Notes under the pieces: model-generated | Seen by the model: only the letters and a program-made list of their open reading frames with translations | Told to the model about the DNA's origin: nothing | Database searches by the model: none | Shown here: positions 1 through 12,759 of the stretch, in pieces | Layout: each line of letters starts with the position of its first letter | Position numbering within the stretch: position 1 is the first letter of the stretch | Assembly: GCF_964019385.1 (NCBI RefSeq) | Contig: NC_088643.1 | Span: forward strand, 49,301,315 to 49,365,314 | Direction of reading: 5' to 3' | Length of the DNA stretch: 64,000 nt | From: Sycon ciliatum | Lineage: Eukaryota; Porifera; Calcarea; Leucosolenida; Sycettidae | Program-made: the position numbers and the translations under genes

Positions 1-53
1 TCACAGCGACACTGTGGAAAACAAGCGGTCATTGCAATGCGTGTGTAACTCAC

Positions 54-3000
54 CACCAGCGTTTCGTGGCCATACAGCATGGAGCGGCGTTTCTGTGACC
101 AGTACCACGTGCCGGCCAAGATGGATATACAGATCACCACAACAGGCAACAGAATAGCCAGGACAATGAGTGTCATTGATGAGCTGCCGCTTTCCGTCTC
201 GGATGTTGTCTCCATTGGTCCTGTAGCAATGCGTAACAAGAAATACGAGAAGCAACATGTAGTCAAATAGCCGTTTCAGAGAAAGAAGTTTCAACAAAGC
301 TATGAATAATGCAATTGATGCCGACACAAAGTCATGATATACGAATATAATGAAAAATGTATAGAAGATTCAGAAATGTTATCGCTCAAATTTTTCTTCC
401 ACACGGTTCTCACACTATGATGACAATACAATCACCCTTGCACCCTTGTTTAATTGTAGTCGCTTTCCAGACGAAGTAAATGGTCTTTTGTATGCCGGAC
501 GATGGAGGTTTCCGAGCAGGCATTGGAGCCACTGGAAAGGGTCTTCTACCACAAGCTGATACCGGCCATTACTCCAAATGACTCTACAAGACGCCTTTTT
601 GCATTGCCTTGTCGCCTGGGTAGTCTCGTGGTCTTTGTAACCTTGAATCAAGACCAATTTTGAGCATATATTCTGATTTGCTTCCCGTATGTACAATTCT
701 ATGTAGATTCACTAATGGCCATCGAAGAAAAGCGTTTCTGAATCCGCTATACATATTTCATTTCATCGGTTTATCATGGTATTATGTTGGCATCAATTGT
801 ATTATTCATAGCTTAATACGTAGTCAGAAAATCTTATAAGGAGCCATCCGCAAATACCGATGTTTGTATCAAGACGGTATTTGTTATTTCTCCCCAGACC
901 CCTCAAACCGTACATACACTATTATGCAGGGAATCAACATTAGTGGCACTGATGATATCTCCTCTTGAAACGTGACAAAACACCGACTCCACATCCCCGG
1001 TACATCTACTAGGTTTACACCGTGACAGATTGATGAAACTCACAAAGTTTTTGTTTCTGGAGGAAGTACATGTGTATAAAGAAGGTTTTAGGACAGTGAC
1101 CTTCTCCCACACTCAGCACTGCCTCCTTTTTACGCCATGGAGCAGTGCTTCACACACCACACCCCCAGCGACCTAGGAGCGTAGCATGTAACGATTTTGA
1201 TCTGAGAGGGTGAAGTCACATGCAATGTCCAAGGGACATGTACGCACAGTGTTTGAAGTGAGCGGGCGGGGTGTTCACAACATCACATATCAAATACCTC
1301 AACCACTCACGCTCCAAAACCTTGTGTGTAGCACTGCAGCGGCACTCGACGTAATACCTCCCAGTAGGATGGACTTCCGATCCTGACACTTGAAATGACC
1401 TCCCATGTGCAATTATATAGCATGGCCATTAAACTGGAGGAGAGCTCAGGTCGATCTCACAGTGTGAGACAGGTTCATAGCATTTAGCACAGTTTCCCAG
1501 CAACAAACTAACGCCCCGGCGCTAGGCTGACGGTGGCTGCCACAGCCAATGTGTCGCAAGTCACATAGTCTGGCCCATGCCGAGTCTGGCCCATGCCGGG
1601 AGGGAGAAGTCACATAGTTTGGCCCATGCCGGGACACAGTCACATAGTTTGGCCCATGCCGGGAGGGACAGATGCACGCTACTAGTTGTACTGCTAACTT
1701 AGTCAGCCGTGGCTGAAAAATACAAGGTCATGAAATTCAGAACAAACGCTCTCAAAATCGAGGCACCCTCCCTTCCATATGTCTCTTTATCTGCCCGGCG
1801 AGCGATCAATATTCTGTAGAAGTTTGACAGGTCGATATTTGCTGGCATAGTCTACCTTCCTGCTTGTCTTAAAGTTTATTATGCTGCTAGCAGTACACAC
1901 AACCTTGACATCAAGTCACTACTAGTACACTACGGTGGCCGCAATCAGTGCCAGGTTGCCCCCCCCCCCCATGCAGTCCACTTTCGGGCATGTTTCCATC
2001 TAGCTTACAAAACATTTCAACCAATCCACCCAGAGCTTTCAAACTGAGAGTCAAGCCGTGTAGCTAGCAGACGTGCTGCTTTCCTTTAATTAACATTCCA
2101 GCGGCCATATCTTCACCTAAGCACAGGTTGTTGTCATGCCTACCCGTCACACCACCAGGATGACTCTCTCCTACTATTGTTCTAGTAACTTGCTATTTCC
2201 ACCTATACTGTATTGTTAAAAACAATAACCATTAATGTACATGTATGTATATGTTTTGGTTTGGCAACCAGCACTGGGACTCTGGTTCTGATTACTGAAT
2301 CAGGCATATCCCAACTGGCAGCCTGAAGACCTGGATTTCAAGATGTTAGCTAGTACTAGTAGTGTCACTGGTTACGGGGCACCAGTGCATGTACTAAGTG
2401 GGGCAGGACATGCACAGGCAGTTGTTGGGAAGAATACTACAATTATTATTATCCCTGGCATTATTGACAGGTCTGGGCTGGTTCCGGTCAGGCTCTTTGC
2501 ACTGGGCAGAGTTCGCTGCAGAGACTGGAGCTGTACACCACCTGCAAACACCTGCCGCTTTGCACTTGACAAGGTACTCTTCAGCACACTGCAGACAACA
2601 GGGGGGCTTGTAAGTGCATGTCTACAGTCATGTATTTCCTCTCAGACAAGAGCATCAGATCTGGGCACTACAAGTATACCATAGCACCACCACCACCACC
2701 ACTACTGCACTAGATGTACATGTAGTAGCACTTGTACAGTGCCCGCAGTGGTGATAGCTAACTACATTTCCACTTCTACCCATAATGTGGCCATGCTGTC
2801 CAGAGTGAGTAGCCCCCCCCCCCCCCTCAAGCAATACACTACTGAGTCAGTACTGAGTAGTATAGGGGCATGCTTGGCCGAGTTAGAACAATAGAAGCAA
2901 GCTGCATTGAGTCAGCTGTACAGGACTGATAGCAGTGATAGCAGTGATAGCACTGATAGCAGTGATAGCAGTGGTAATAGCCATGTCCCCAGTACACTCC

Positions 3001-4854
3001 TCTCTACTGTCACCAGTCTCTGCGCACAAGTAGAGCATAGCAACTGTTAGTGCTACTACTGCTACTGCTAGTAGTTGTAGCCATTGCTATACATGTACTG
3101 CTATATAGATAGATAAACAACCCACGGCTAATGCATGCCTTCTCCTACCAAGTTCTAGCACTATCCAGGAAACTATGAAAATTCTCTGTATCCTTGTGCC
3201 CTCTCAGACTTGTCAAAATTCTAATGCACATTTTGCTTCCTTTGCATGACAGGGCCACTTGATTTTATGGATAGGAGTATTCTTCCGTTTAGCTTCCATC
3301 TGACCATGTGCGGTACGACCATGTGCTCAATCGCCTGACGTCGTTCTGTCCATTCGGCAGCTCAGTGCAGACCTGTAACGCTTCATTGCATTTTGATCCA
3401 ATCACACCGATACCTCAGGGTGCTATAACTGCATTAGCACCTGGCACACCATACAACAATACACGACGGTCTGAGGCCAGGCCAAGCCGGGGGGGGGGGG
3501 GGGGGGGGGGGGGATATTATCATCAGATTCATCACACGGCATGTACCACCCCATGGCCCACACAATGGCTGGTGTGCAGTACTAGTACTACTACTAGTGC
3601 TACTACCTTGTCAACCATGTCTGCCTAGTTTGTAGTTGCCCCCTGTCAGCCGCACCTAGAAGGTGTGAACAATCTACTTGTGACACTTTCTCACTTTCCC
3701 AAGTCCCATCATCGCGGCAGTGATGATGCACACTCAGTCACACTCACAGTCTGCAAGTACCTTACTGTAGAAGCCATGATTCTAATGAGGTGCATATCAT
3801 AACGATTGCCTAAAATTGACTGGTTTACGTGTACCAAAGGTAACTATTCTCACTCATTCTCAACGCTCAATAGCAACAGTATTTGTATCGATTTCACGGT
3901 ACAACGATCAGGCTAAAGACAGATTTCTCCTCGTTAAAAAAACTCGTTAGAATTCAGTAGCACTTCGTTATATATGGCTTTTACAGTAGCTCCTCTAGCT
4001 AAGCGGCAGCATCATCACCAGGGTGCACTGCATGTTTACTGCACTAGAACTATCACTACAGTCTACCATACCCGTAATCTCTCTCTCACTTCTAAGGCAC
4101 TGTACTTATTTCACAAATGTTCGGTGCACTTTTATTTTCGGTCCTTGCGGCGTGTTTGCTTCATATCTAAAATTTCAATACACCAAACAACACTAACACC
4201 TATAATCCGAAACGGAACCGTGCTTCTCTGTACCTAAAATTTCTGCTCACCTAACCAGTGGCCTTTTGCCCTCATACCGAAAATATTGGGCACCTAAAAT
4301 TTCTGAAATTGGAGTAGTCACAGTGAGATAGGTTGCTTGAATTGGCCCAGGCAGATTGCCACAAGTCTAGTTCCCCACATTGATACATCATACAATAATA
4401 ACATTTTTAAGGTGGCTCGCGCCTATTTCAAAAAAATTAACGATTGCTCTGAAAATTTGGTGGGCGGTTGCTCTTAAGTAGTGTATGCAAATGGCGAAAT
4501 AAAAAAAACGGGGTCTCAATGCTAACTTTTGACATATAGGCGATGACAATTTCACTAAATTGTCAAATTTGTACAGGATTTGTGATGTATAGCAGATGGG
4601 TATTTCACCAAGAATCTGATTTACAATCTTCCTCATGTTTTGGTTATTGAATGTACTAAACGTGTACATGTCAATGAGAAAATAAAAAAACACATGCTTC
4701 AATGTTCAATTTCGCCATATAGGTGCAGAATGCCTTTTGATAAGTTTGCTTCGCTACATGTACATGCACAACTACATATCCCATGTACATGTACATATAC
4801 ATCTACCCTTCTCTACTAGCCCACCCCAACCCTGCAATACACATAGACACACGT

Positions 4855-4944
<90 letters not shown>

Positions 4945-5622
4945 ATACACCCACATATATACACACACGTGCGGGCAAACTTTGTCACCTTTTTGACAAC
5001 GTGCTTGCAAATCTAGCTGCTGTGTAATACTAGCCCAGGCCCGGTCCGGACGGAAAGAAAAAAGACTATATTCTCCAAGACTCACTGTAGCAAATACTCT
5101 TGTGGGGCGTGACACAACATACAACCCACCATCCACATGGTGGTCGTTTGATGGCTACAACCTGTGTACAATGTGTATTTTCCAAAAATGCTGGGTCATA
5201 AGATGAAACTGGCCTGGAAAATATGGATAACTGTTTTATCTCTACCATGATTTGTAGCAATTTGTAGTGGAGGTGTTGTGGGTGGTGTGGTGTACAGTGC
5301 ATGGCCATAACTTTCCAAAGTAATCTTTCTTCTTTCAAAAAGAAGACCCAAGGCCAAAATTGCAGTCTCTAGTTGGACTTGGTGCAAACAGATCTTCAGA
5401 CTTCACTGGCCTCTTGACTTGCCAGACAGCTGACCAAGCACATGACAGCCTTGACCACAAGTCAACTGCACAACCAAATAAATTTAATTGATTAATATGA
5501 CAGTGTGCTGTGTTGCTGGCAACAGCTTGGTGCACAACGGGGCTGCAGTTGCTACTCCACAGGGACCACACAACTAGTAGTGTTGTGCAAACATTGCACT
5601 GGAGCAGCAGCAGCATCAGCAT

Positions 5623-5660
<38 letters not shown>

Positions 5661-7439
5661 GCTAGTGTTTGTGGAGTAGCTCATTATTTTCCCTGCTGTG
5701 CTTAGTATTATTACAGTTCTGACGCAGACTTTACTAGTAGGTCTTCAAATGTCCCAAAAGCAAAGGGTTAGTATACAACTATCAAACACTGAACAACAAT
5801 ATGCAGCACTTCTGCCTTTGGGATTCATTTTAGGAGGCAGAATACAGTTACCAAAATGTGCTGGGCCGGCATGGGGTCTGCCAAGAAGCGCAACACAGCT
5901 GCAGCCCAGACTGGCAGACAGGCTGCGATGGGATAAATCCCTGAAACGATACTGGCAACGACACTCTCCATTTCAATCTAATAATATTCTTCGGATGTGC
6001 CTCACTGACTGAAGCCTGCGCAGCACCAGGTATTTCCCTGACCAAGGCAAGGGGAGCCGCGACAGAAGTACCACACCACGGCTGTTACTACTGTAGTGAT
6101 ACTGATAGTACTGTTACTACCGGTAGTGTTAGTCAGCGCAGGCAGGCAAGAAAACTGTAGACTACGGGTTGACACGAGGCTGAGACGCAGCAGACAGCAG
6201 CCAGCGAAGTCTAGGCTTCTCTATCTGGCCACGGACGGAAGGATAAGGATGGCCGCACGCCACAAGATTGACCAAAAATGTGACGAGAATTCGCGACTCG
6301 CAAGGGCCAGAGAGAGGAATAGATCGAGAATGCAACAAGGCCAAGGGTTGTAAATCGACTCTGAGCCCGGTGTTGCAGCGACTTCAGATGTCCGCTACAC
6401 GTGGTGTAGACATAGACAGCCACTCATTCAAGAAATGGTATCAATTTTACATACTCTAAGACAAGAATAAGAAATCTGAATAGTCTATTGTTCTGTTTCC
6501 AGGACGCATCGATATTATCAGTAAATATTACTACTGTTCCGGGCGCAAATAGTTTGGGCAGAACTAGAACAAGATTGAACGCGGATTTTGTACAAACTTG
6601 CGTAACCGTATCAGGAATTATGTGACTTCATGCGCTATATCCAAGTCTCCGCACTCACCTGGAGAAGATGTGAAAGTCAGTGTCGTAATTCCCGGCTTAA
6701 CACTGGGTGGATGTCCAACTATTCGGCCACCATTGCAGAAGTCGCTGCTGTGGCAGCAGCAATAGTGCAGCGAATCGTTGCTGTGCGCCAGCTGAGTATC
6801 ATGACTAAAGTTGCACTGGTGTCCCGTGCACAAATTTAGGCCATGGCCGAAGATGCAACCCGACGCGACCAAGAACCGCTCATTGCTATCAGCGAACAGT
6901 CTGTACAAGGAGAAGCACTGGTGCCTGTTTGGATCGGGTTCTTCCTCAATAAATTCTGGGGGCAAAGAACAGTACTCGATGCTCTCATTCGTGCTCAGAC
7001 CGCACGAAATGTTCTTTTGAGAATCACGAACATCAACTGAAAAGTTGGCCAATACTTGTGTAGCTTCCAAGTCTCCGATCTTGTGCCCGCAATGAGGGCC
7101 GAAGTAGTGGCACGACTGCACGTAGAACGCTTGAGAAGAGGGCACACAAGCCAGGAGAAGCACTGGTGCTGAGGACATACACGCACACACATGCATACGA
7201 GCGCGCAGAACAGCAGCCAGAGGAACACACCAACGACATCAGAGCGCCACTGGTACAGAGAAAACCGACAACAATAATAATCATGCAATGATCGAAGCTT
7301 TTCGTGAAAAGCACTTCCAGATTCGCTATGAACTTGACACAAAACCTCAAAAAGCGTACCATGAGCGGACAATATCCACATCGCCTGTGCATATGTGCCA
7401 TAGGCAGTACTCACCAAGAAAGAGCAGAAGACGATGCAT
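54..7439 (-). CDS. TGF-beta superfamily receptor (type II-like), 5' exons only
   Basis: Three exons on the minus strand, with matching phases: 7439-7415 (start, phase 1), 7168-6659 and 220-54, each bordered by GT and AG. Together they encode about 234 residues. Residues 1-24 form a hydrophobic signal peptide that is split by intron 1. The ectodomain has twelve cysteines and ends in the CCC-x4-C-N pattern (YCCCHSSDFCN) typical of activin/BMP/TGF-beta receptors, with five possible N-glycosylation sites. The spacing of the last cysteines (GC-x8-C-x3-C before the CCC) is closest to ActRII/BMPR2. The third exon carries a Ser/Thr-rich stalk, a transmembrane segment near residues 195-218 and a WYWSQKRR stop-transfer end. 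The receptor would bind a TGF-beta-family ligand at the cell surface and signal through a Ser/Thr kinase, which must lie left of the window. Intron 2 is 6.4 kb and full of repeats. The type II assignment is an inference; type I cannot be excluded without the GS/kinase part. Confidence 0.85.
1562..1672. repeat. Minisatellite in receptor intron 2
   Basis: Four imperfect direct copies of a unit containing TTTGGCCCATGCCGGGA or a variant of it, separated by short GTCACATAG spacers. No gene lies on either strand here. Confidence 0.7.
2926..2974. repeat. 9-bp tandem repeat (GATAGCAGT)n
   Basis: Five or so copies of a GATAGCAGT unit in a row, one with an AC for AG change, inside intron 2 of the receptor gene. 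Confidence 0.7.
4105..4314. mobile_element. TA-flanked MITE, copy 1 (TTTCGGTG family)
   Basis: A 210-bp sequence with imperfect inverted ends (left ATTTCACAAATGTTCGGTG, right CACCTAAAATTTCTGAAAT) and a TA on both sides. A close relative lies at 18448-18655, sharing most of its length. TA duplication and short inverted ends fit a Tc1/mariner-type non-autonomous element. Confidence 0.6.
4857..4940. repeat. (CA)n microsatellite
   Basis: About 40 CA units with one interruption. It creates false His/Thr and Cys/Val open frames on both strands. Confidence 0.95.
5602..5661. repeat. CAG/CAT trinucleotide repeat
   Basis: A run of CAG with a few CAT units in receptor intron 2. The alanine-rich open frame across it has no other coding signs. 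Confidence 0.85.
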
Positions 7440-8036
7440 TTTCCAAAACAGAGAAAGACAACAGTTACTGATACTACTGTCACGAGCAAACGATCGAACG
7501 GAACTAGATGCGACCAACTCCACCTGAATAGCTACAACAGGCTAACACTAGACGTCTAGACTCTAGTGAGTAGACAACCTCCTACGATCTCATCCTTCCA
7601 GCTGCTAGTGCTAGCACACACGAGCGCTGCTCGCTGAAAGAACCAGAAAAGCGAAATGATAGCACTAGCGCTCATGGACAGCAAAAAACACACATAAATC
7701 ATCATCTCTCTCTCTACAACTAGTACTGTACTACTAGACGTAGTACTCGACTCTAGTCTCCCTCTCCACTACAATCTCTACAGTACAGTATACAGTCTAC
7801 ACAGTAGACCTACAGAAGTACTAGTAGTAGTAGTAGTAGTAGATCTACTCAGTAGTACTAGTAGCAGTGGTAGTGCCAATTAAATGGCAATGGTTCACGT
7901 TCACTTCGCTGAGCTGATGTCGCAGTGATGACATGACTCACGCAGAGTAGGCTACATCTCAGTATCTGTCGTAGATCTACTACTACGTAGACCTACTGAC
8001 TAGTAATCATGGTAATACTAGTCCAGAGTAAATCAG

Positions 8037-8356
8037 ACCGTATTATCTCTAATATAAGCACAGTCTCCAATATGGCAATAATAGCACGTCTCCAATAATA
8101 GAACACCTTGGGGCGGCATTCAAAAAACAAAGTGCTCAGTCTCCATTATAAGCACACTGTGTAAATTCATTATCTATACCGGCGAAAAAAAACCCTGAAA
8201 TGTGTGTGTCTGACATGAATTTGGAATGGAAACATGCCTCTGAAATGAGGTTGAAATAATAATGGAACAGTCTCCAATAAAGGAACGTCTCCATCGCACG
8301 GGGTGGAGGTACATTGAAAAAATAAAGGACCGTGCTTATATTAGAGATAATACGGT
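8037..8356. mobile_element. MITE with 25-bp perfect inverted ends
   Basis: Positions 8037-8061 (ACCGTATTATCTCTAATATA and five more bases) are the exact reverse complement of 8332-8356. The 320-bp interior holds short copies of a CAGTCTCCAATA motif and no coding frame. No clear target duplication remains. Confidence 0.8.
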
Positions 8357-8403
8357 ATCTGAAATCATGACTCTTTATCTACACCTTTCATTTTTGGCTT
8401 CAT

Positions 8404-9960
8404 GGGTCCAGCGGATAATGCCGGCATTACATGTATATTCGGCAATACGACTATCCGAGCATCAGAGCATTATGTAGAAAGGAACAAAACGAGCATTATG
8501 TGAGGTTTGAGCGGCATAACAAGTTTCATAGTGGATAATATCGGGATATCCCAGGTTTTTGGCAACAATCGGCTACAATCATGATCATGAGATGCTGCCT
8601 GATGCTGCCTGATGATTGGTTTTTGCCATGAAACTCTGAGTAACAACGAAACAGCCCTATTTTACTCCTTTTGTGTACCTCTTGCGTACTACGCTCCGCC
8701 CATTCAGGGCATTTGAGCACCATGCATTGTACCGGCGCATGACTTTGTGATTGTGTAGACCTGGTAGACACGTAACACATTTAGCACTAACGCTACAGTC
8801 ATAACTATTGCTACATATAAAATTAAAAACGTTATGATTGTAGCGATGTGGTCAGGTAAATGTATCTTTACAAGCCTGCGAAGCATGCCCAACCGAGGCC
8901 GATCAGTCAAGTGACACAAATCCGGAGAAATTATTTACGAGGTTTCTTTCACTTTTTGAATAATGGAGAGCTATGGAGGAGACATACGCGAAGTGAATAT
9001 CAAACAGACGAAGACGGGTTTGCTCGTTGTGCCAGAGGCTCTGGCGATAGCATGCCATCTCTAGCGATACTGAAGTAGACACTGATGCATTGCTAAATTT
9101 GGACCAGGATGAAGGAGCGGCTATAAACAGAAAAAGCTCGTTCCAAAAGACCTGCCTTTGCCGGTCCAGCTCAGGAGGCTAGAAAAGAACTAGAATTTCT
9201 CATGGACTCAGTACCAAGTCGATGGCTCAGCAGCGCCTCTGTTACTTTCCTGATGAAGCACGTACAGTTAGTTGTGGACGGTTGTGATGCCAGGCCTACA
9301 GTCAAATGCTATCAGAGAGGAAGAGTATTGTGGCAAGCCATATGTCTACACACCATCTCAAGGAGAAGATGAGAGCCGTGACAAGCAAAGGATGTAGAGT
9401 GGCAAAATAACTTCTGACCACGTGTTTTCAGGATTTCAGCAAATGGGAGGGCTCTCCATCTGAGATCGGATCTAAGGAGCTGGCCTCACGTCTGGTGTTT
9501 CAGATGAAGACATTATTCACAGAGTGAACGCAGTGACAGCTTGTCTGCAGCAGGAATACTATTTGCCAAGATGGACTTCATCCCAACAATGAATGACTAC
9601 CTGCAATAATGGTTTCATCTCTCACTACACAGTGGATAATTAGGGGAAAGATTTGATACACCGACTATTCTGCCACAACCCTGCATCAAAGTTGGAATGG
9701 AGAGCAGTCAATGGAGAAGTGATCATGTCTTATAGTGCTAAGAAGTGTTGGAGCTCGTGAGAGATAAGGTGGCAGCTGAGGCAGATCGACGATATGCATA
9801 ATTTCCTGGAAGTTTGACAATGTGCAGACTTTCTTCCATTTTTGTCCCAAACCAAGAGCATTATATCCCTTGCTGAAGCATTATAATCAGCATTATAAGG
9901 CAGTTTTTGGAGCATTATGGTTAGCATTATACGAACATTTTCGGAGCATCCGCTGGACCC
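8404..9960. mobile_element. Decayed DNA transposon of about 1.56 kb
   Basis: The ends read GGGTCCAGCGGAT at the left and its reverse complement ATCCGCTGGACCC at the right, and subterminal GAGCATTAT motifs recur at both sides. The sequence TTCATG occurs next to both ends and may be the remains of a target duplication. The interior contains only short broken frames, so the transposase, if it had one, is lost. The same end sequence recurs at 60974-61152. Confidence 0.5.
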
Positions 9961-10368
9961 TATTCATGAAGTCAGTAAATAAGGCCGAGCATGCACTACG
10001 CCCTGCAGGCCTGATGCATGATACTTGATAGATACATGTAGACTGTGCCACAGTGAAAACTGCACTCACTGCAGTGTGGGTCTGTCTTAGCAGCATTTAA
10101 TATTAGTATTTATTACCATTGATTACATACAGCATGCATTTCTGGCAGCAAAGAGCCTACAAACTACTTACCATCGACTGAGACATGTCGACAGTGTGTC
10201 ATGAGTAGATCTACCACTGCCAGTCCCGGTGTGTAAACATGGTAAAATATTTGACTGCTTAGATAGCGATAATCAATGGGAGTCAATACTAAGCTAGAGA
10301 GTGATAATAATACGTATCACTCTCTTAGTCCAAAAACGAAGGTACATGTACATGTAGGTATAAATAGA

Positions 10369-11041
10369 ATAAACACCTCTGTCTTGTGTTTATGGGAATA
10401 AACACTGTCTATAAAAACCTCGGCTGTGCCTCGGTTTTACAGCAGTGTTTATATTCCCTTATACCCAGGTCATATTAACCCCCACTAATTCCTGTGACCT
10501 GTAACTGGGGAATATACCTGTACAAGTATCTCCATATTCACCACACACATGTACATGTACTTTGCTATATTACCCAGTTAGAGGTGTTGTAACTTTTAAC
10601 CTCGGCTGCGCCTCGATTTTTATAGCAGTGTCTATATTCCCATAAACACTACGACATCGGCGTTTGTTCTATACATAAACACTGCGACATCGGTGTTTAT
10701 TCTACACATATTTCACTCCTTAGCCTAAGGCCTAGGGCTACATGTATATTGACTGCTTATATTTGGCTGCTTATGGGTGGCGCAGTTGAACGATGCCTAG
10801 AGTATGACCACTGTTCTTTTTCCCCGGGTTGTGCAACAATGACACAATTCGAGCAGCATGCAGGTATCGTTCTGGAATTTTAAATACGGACTGTTTGTCA
10901 TGATAAATCTAATATTGACTTCGTACTTGGTCAGTATAGGAAATAAAAACCTAGTAAAAGACCTCGGCTTCGCCTCGATCTTTTACTCGGCTTCGCCTCG
11001 GTCTTTTACTCGGCTTTTATTTCCTATAATGCTATATTGAC
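10369..11041. repeat. Cluster of CTCGGC foldback palindromes
   Basis: Three related hairpins. Each is centred on CCTCGGCTGYGCCTCGG or CTCGGCTTCGCCTCG and flanked by complementary arms such as GGGAATAAACACTG and CAGTGTTTATATTCCC. The third (10931-11040) nests two centres between ATAGGAAATAAAA and TTTTATTTCCTAT. No coding signal. Confidence 0.7.
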
Positions 11042-11639
11042 CTAGTAGTACTCAGTCAACATTGGATACGTAGTGCCAGGCCCTAGTACGTGTATATACA
11101 TGTGCATGTAGATGCTGTTTTGATGTACATGTAGATCTGCAATACAATCATGTTTGTTCAGTGACAGTACATCATGTAGATCTACAATGACCCACTGCCT
11201 GGCGCCGTGCATGGGAGAAGATCTATACCCAGTCTTCATGCGAATCATGCATGGTCTTCCAAGCCATGATGCATGATCTTCAGACTGAGCCGCGCAAAAA
11301 TGACTGTTGTCATCAAGTTATTATGACATGAACATACTGTGCCAGTCTTCTGAAGTCAAAATCACTGTGTTGACAAACGTGGAAGTGACAGCATGTGTGA
11401 CAGTGCAGACCACCAGAGATGTTTACAAGTAGACAAGGACGTCATTATTGCGTGTATTGTGCCTGAAGTTATGGAGTTGTGTTGATGTATTGGTCTTGCG
11501 TCATGTGACTTGAACCCCTGCTGCAACTGTCATGTCCTGATATCAGAGTATGCATGACCCTGTATAGTCACATGACAGAGAGAAGCCTGCTTCAGGTTCT
11601 ACACATCATTGTTTGACAATTCTGCACTGGCATAGTTCG

Positions 11640-12028
11640 TGCCAGAACTCTCTGGGTGTGATTGTTGTACCAGTCCTTTAAATGGGGTTCGGCGATTCCG
11701 ACATACTCTGTTCCGTCCGGAATCTTCATTCACTGTCGCTTTTGCATACTATACTATAGAGCTTGCCACCGGGCAATCACCATTGAGAGGGCACTGTGTT
11801 GTGTTGCGGTAGTTGCACGCCTTAGCAGGAGGTTGTGACTGGCCTGTTGCCGTTGCAAGAGCGCTCATGTCGTTGGCGTTGATAATGTGTCCGACGTTTT
11901 GCGGCATGGAACAATGCCTCCACTCGGCTCCGGTTGAATATTTTGTGTAGTGCCGAGCCCTTCAGGAAGTGTTTATCGATGAGATGCAGGGCTCTTCTGG
12001 GGACCCCGTAATCATGCAGGTAATGCAC
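11640..12028 (-). mobile_element. Penelope-like element fragment with GIY-YIG remnant
   Basis: Read on the minus strand, 12028-11822 begins with a stretch containing DKHFLKGSALHKIFNRS. Further frames, after breaks, give a Cys-containing CPLNGDCP motif and then a GTEYVGIAEP block near 11710-11670. This order (HKIFNR linker, CNCR-type cysteine motif, then YVG) is the passage from reverse transcriptase to GIY-YIG endonuclease in Penelope-like retroelements. Stops and frameshifts show it is dead. The reverse transcriptase is not recognisable upstream. Confidence 0.6.
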
Positions 12029-12084
12029 ACAGGCTGAAGAGCAGAATGAAACGCTCTAAAGTATGCTACACTAACAAACACCAG

Positions 12085-12759
12085 TTATTTGTACATGTTG
12101 TCACGATAGAGGCAGGGAAAGTCGTTGATGCAGCTCCTTGCTAATGATGGAGAAAAGCTAAGCTGATAAGTATGTACACATATCCGCACTTCGACACCAG
12201 CAGCACTGATAGAGTCTTGTTGATAGAGAAACAGAGCTAGTGTGTTCAGCTTCTCGATCATGCCTAGAATAACCCGAACTGCGGCGTTGTCGCTGCATTG
12301 GACTGATAGGCTGGAACATTTGTGATGCCTGAGAGACCACCCAGTGCTGTGTTTCGTGTGAGTTTTTAAACGGGAGTCAGATTCCAGATGCACTTTGGAT
12401 TGGCTCATTTCGAATCCGGGGCGTGCCTTGTCATGGTTTCCAGAGTTATCTCTATTTAGAGTGACCGCTTTCTTCTGTTTCCTTCCATTCTTCCAAATAC
12501 TCCAGTCTTCCGAGTATCTGCTAGCGTTACCTTCGAGGGTACTGCCATACACTGGTTCCTGAAGTACTGGTACTTGCAATACAATAAACACTGTCGACAC
12601 TGTTGACATGCCCTGTCTTGGCTGTTCGGGTTCAATGCAGGAAGTCCAACAGTCCTCAGATTCTTCTCTGTGTTCATGAATGATTTCCAGTCCGAGGTGA
12701 GGTGCTCGTGTACACTCTTCCATTTTGTCATCGGTTCCGGGCCAATCCGGGGTCAGCAT
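12085..12759 (-). CDS. Unrecognised open frame
   Basis: A stop-free stretch of 224 codons on the minus strand between the Penelope-like fragment and the secreted-protein gene. I do not recognise any domain. It has no signal peptide or transmembrane run and is moderately Ser-rich. Its length is somewhat above chance for this base composition, but there is no clear start context and no splice partner. It may be an eroded transposon gene. Confidence 0.2.
   Translation of the reverse strand: MLTPDWPGTDDKMEECTRAPHLGLEIIHEHREESEDCWTSCIEPEQPRQGMSTVSTVFIVLQVPVLQEPVYGSTLEGNASRYSEDWSIWKNGRKQKKAVTLNRDNSGNHDKARPGFEMSQSKVHLESDSRLKTHTKHSTGWSLRHHKCSSLSVQCSDNAAVRVILGMIEKLNTLALFLYQQDSISAAGVEVRICVHTYQLSFSPSLARSCINDFPCLYRDNMYK

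Noticed and set aside
1-327. 108-codon minus-strand frame as the receptor exon
   Set aside because: It is in the wrong frame; the frame with the transmembrane segment matches the phase of the ectodomain exon and has good splice borders at 220 and 54.
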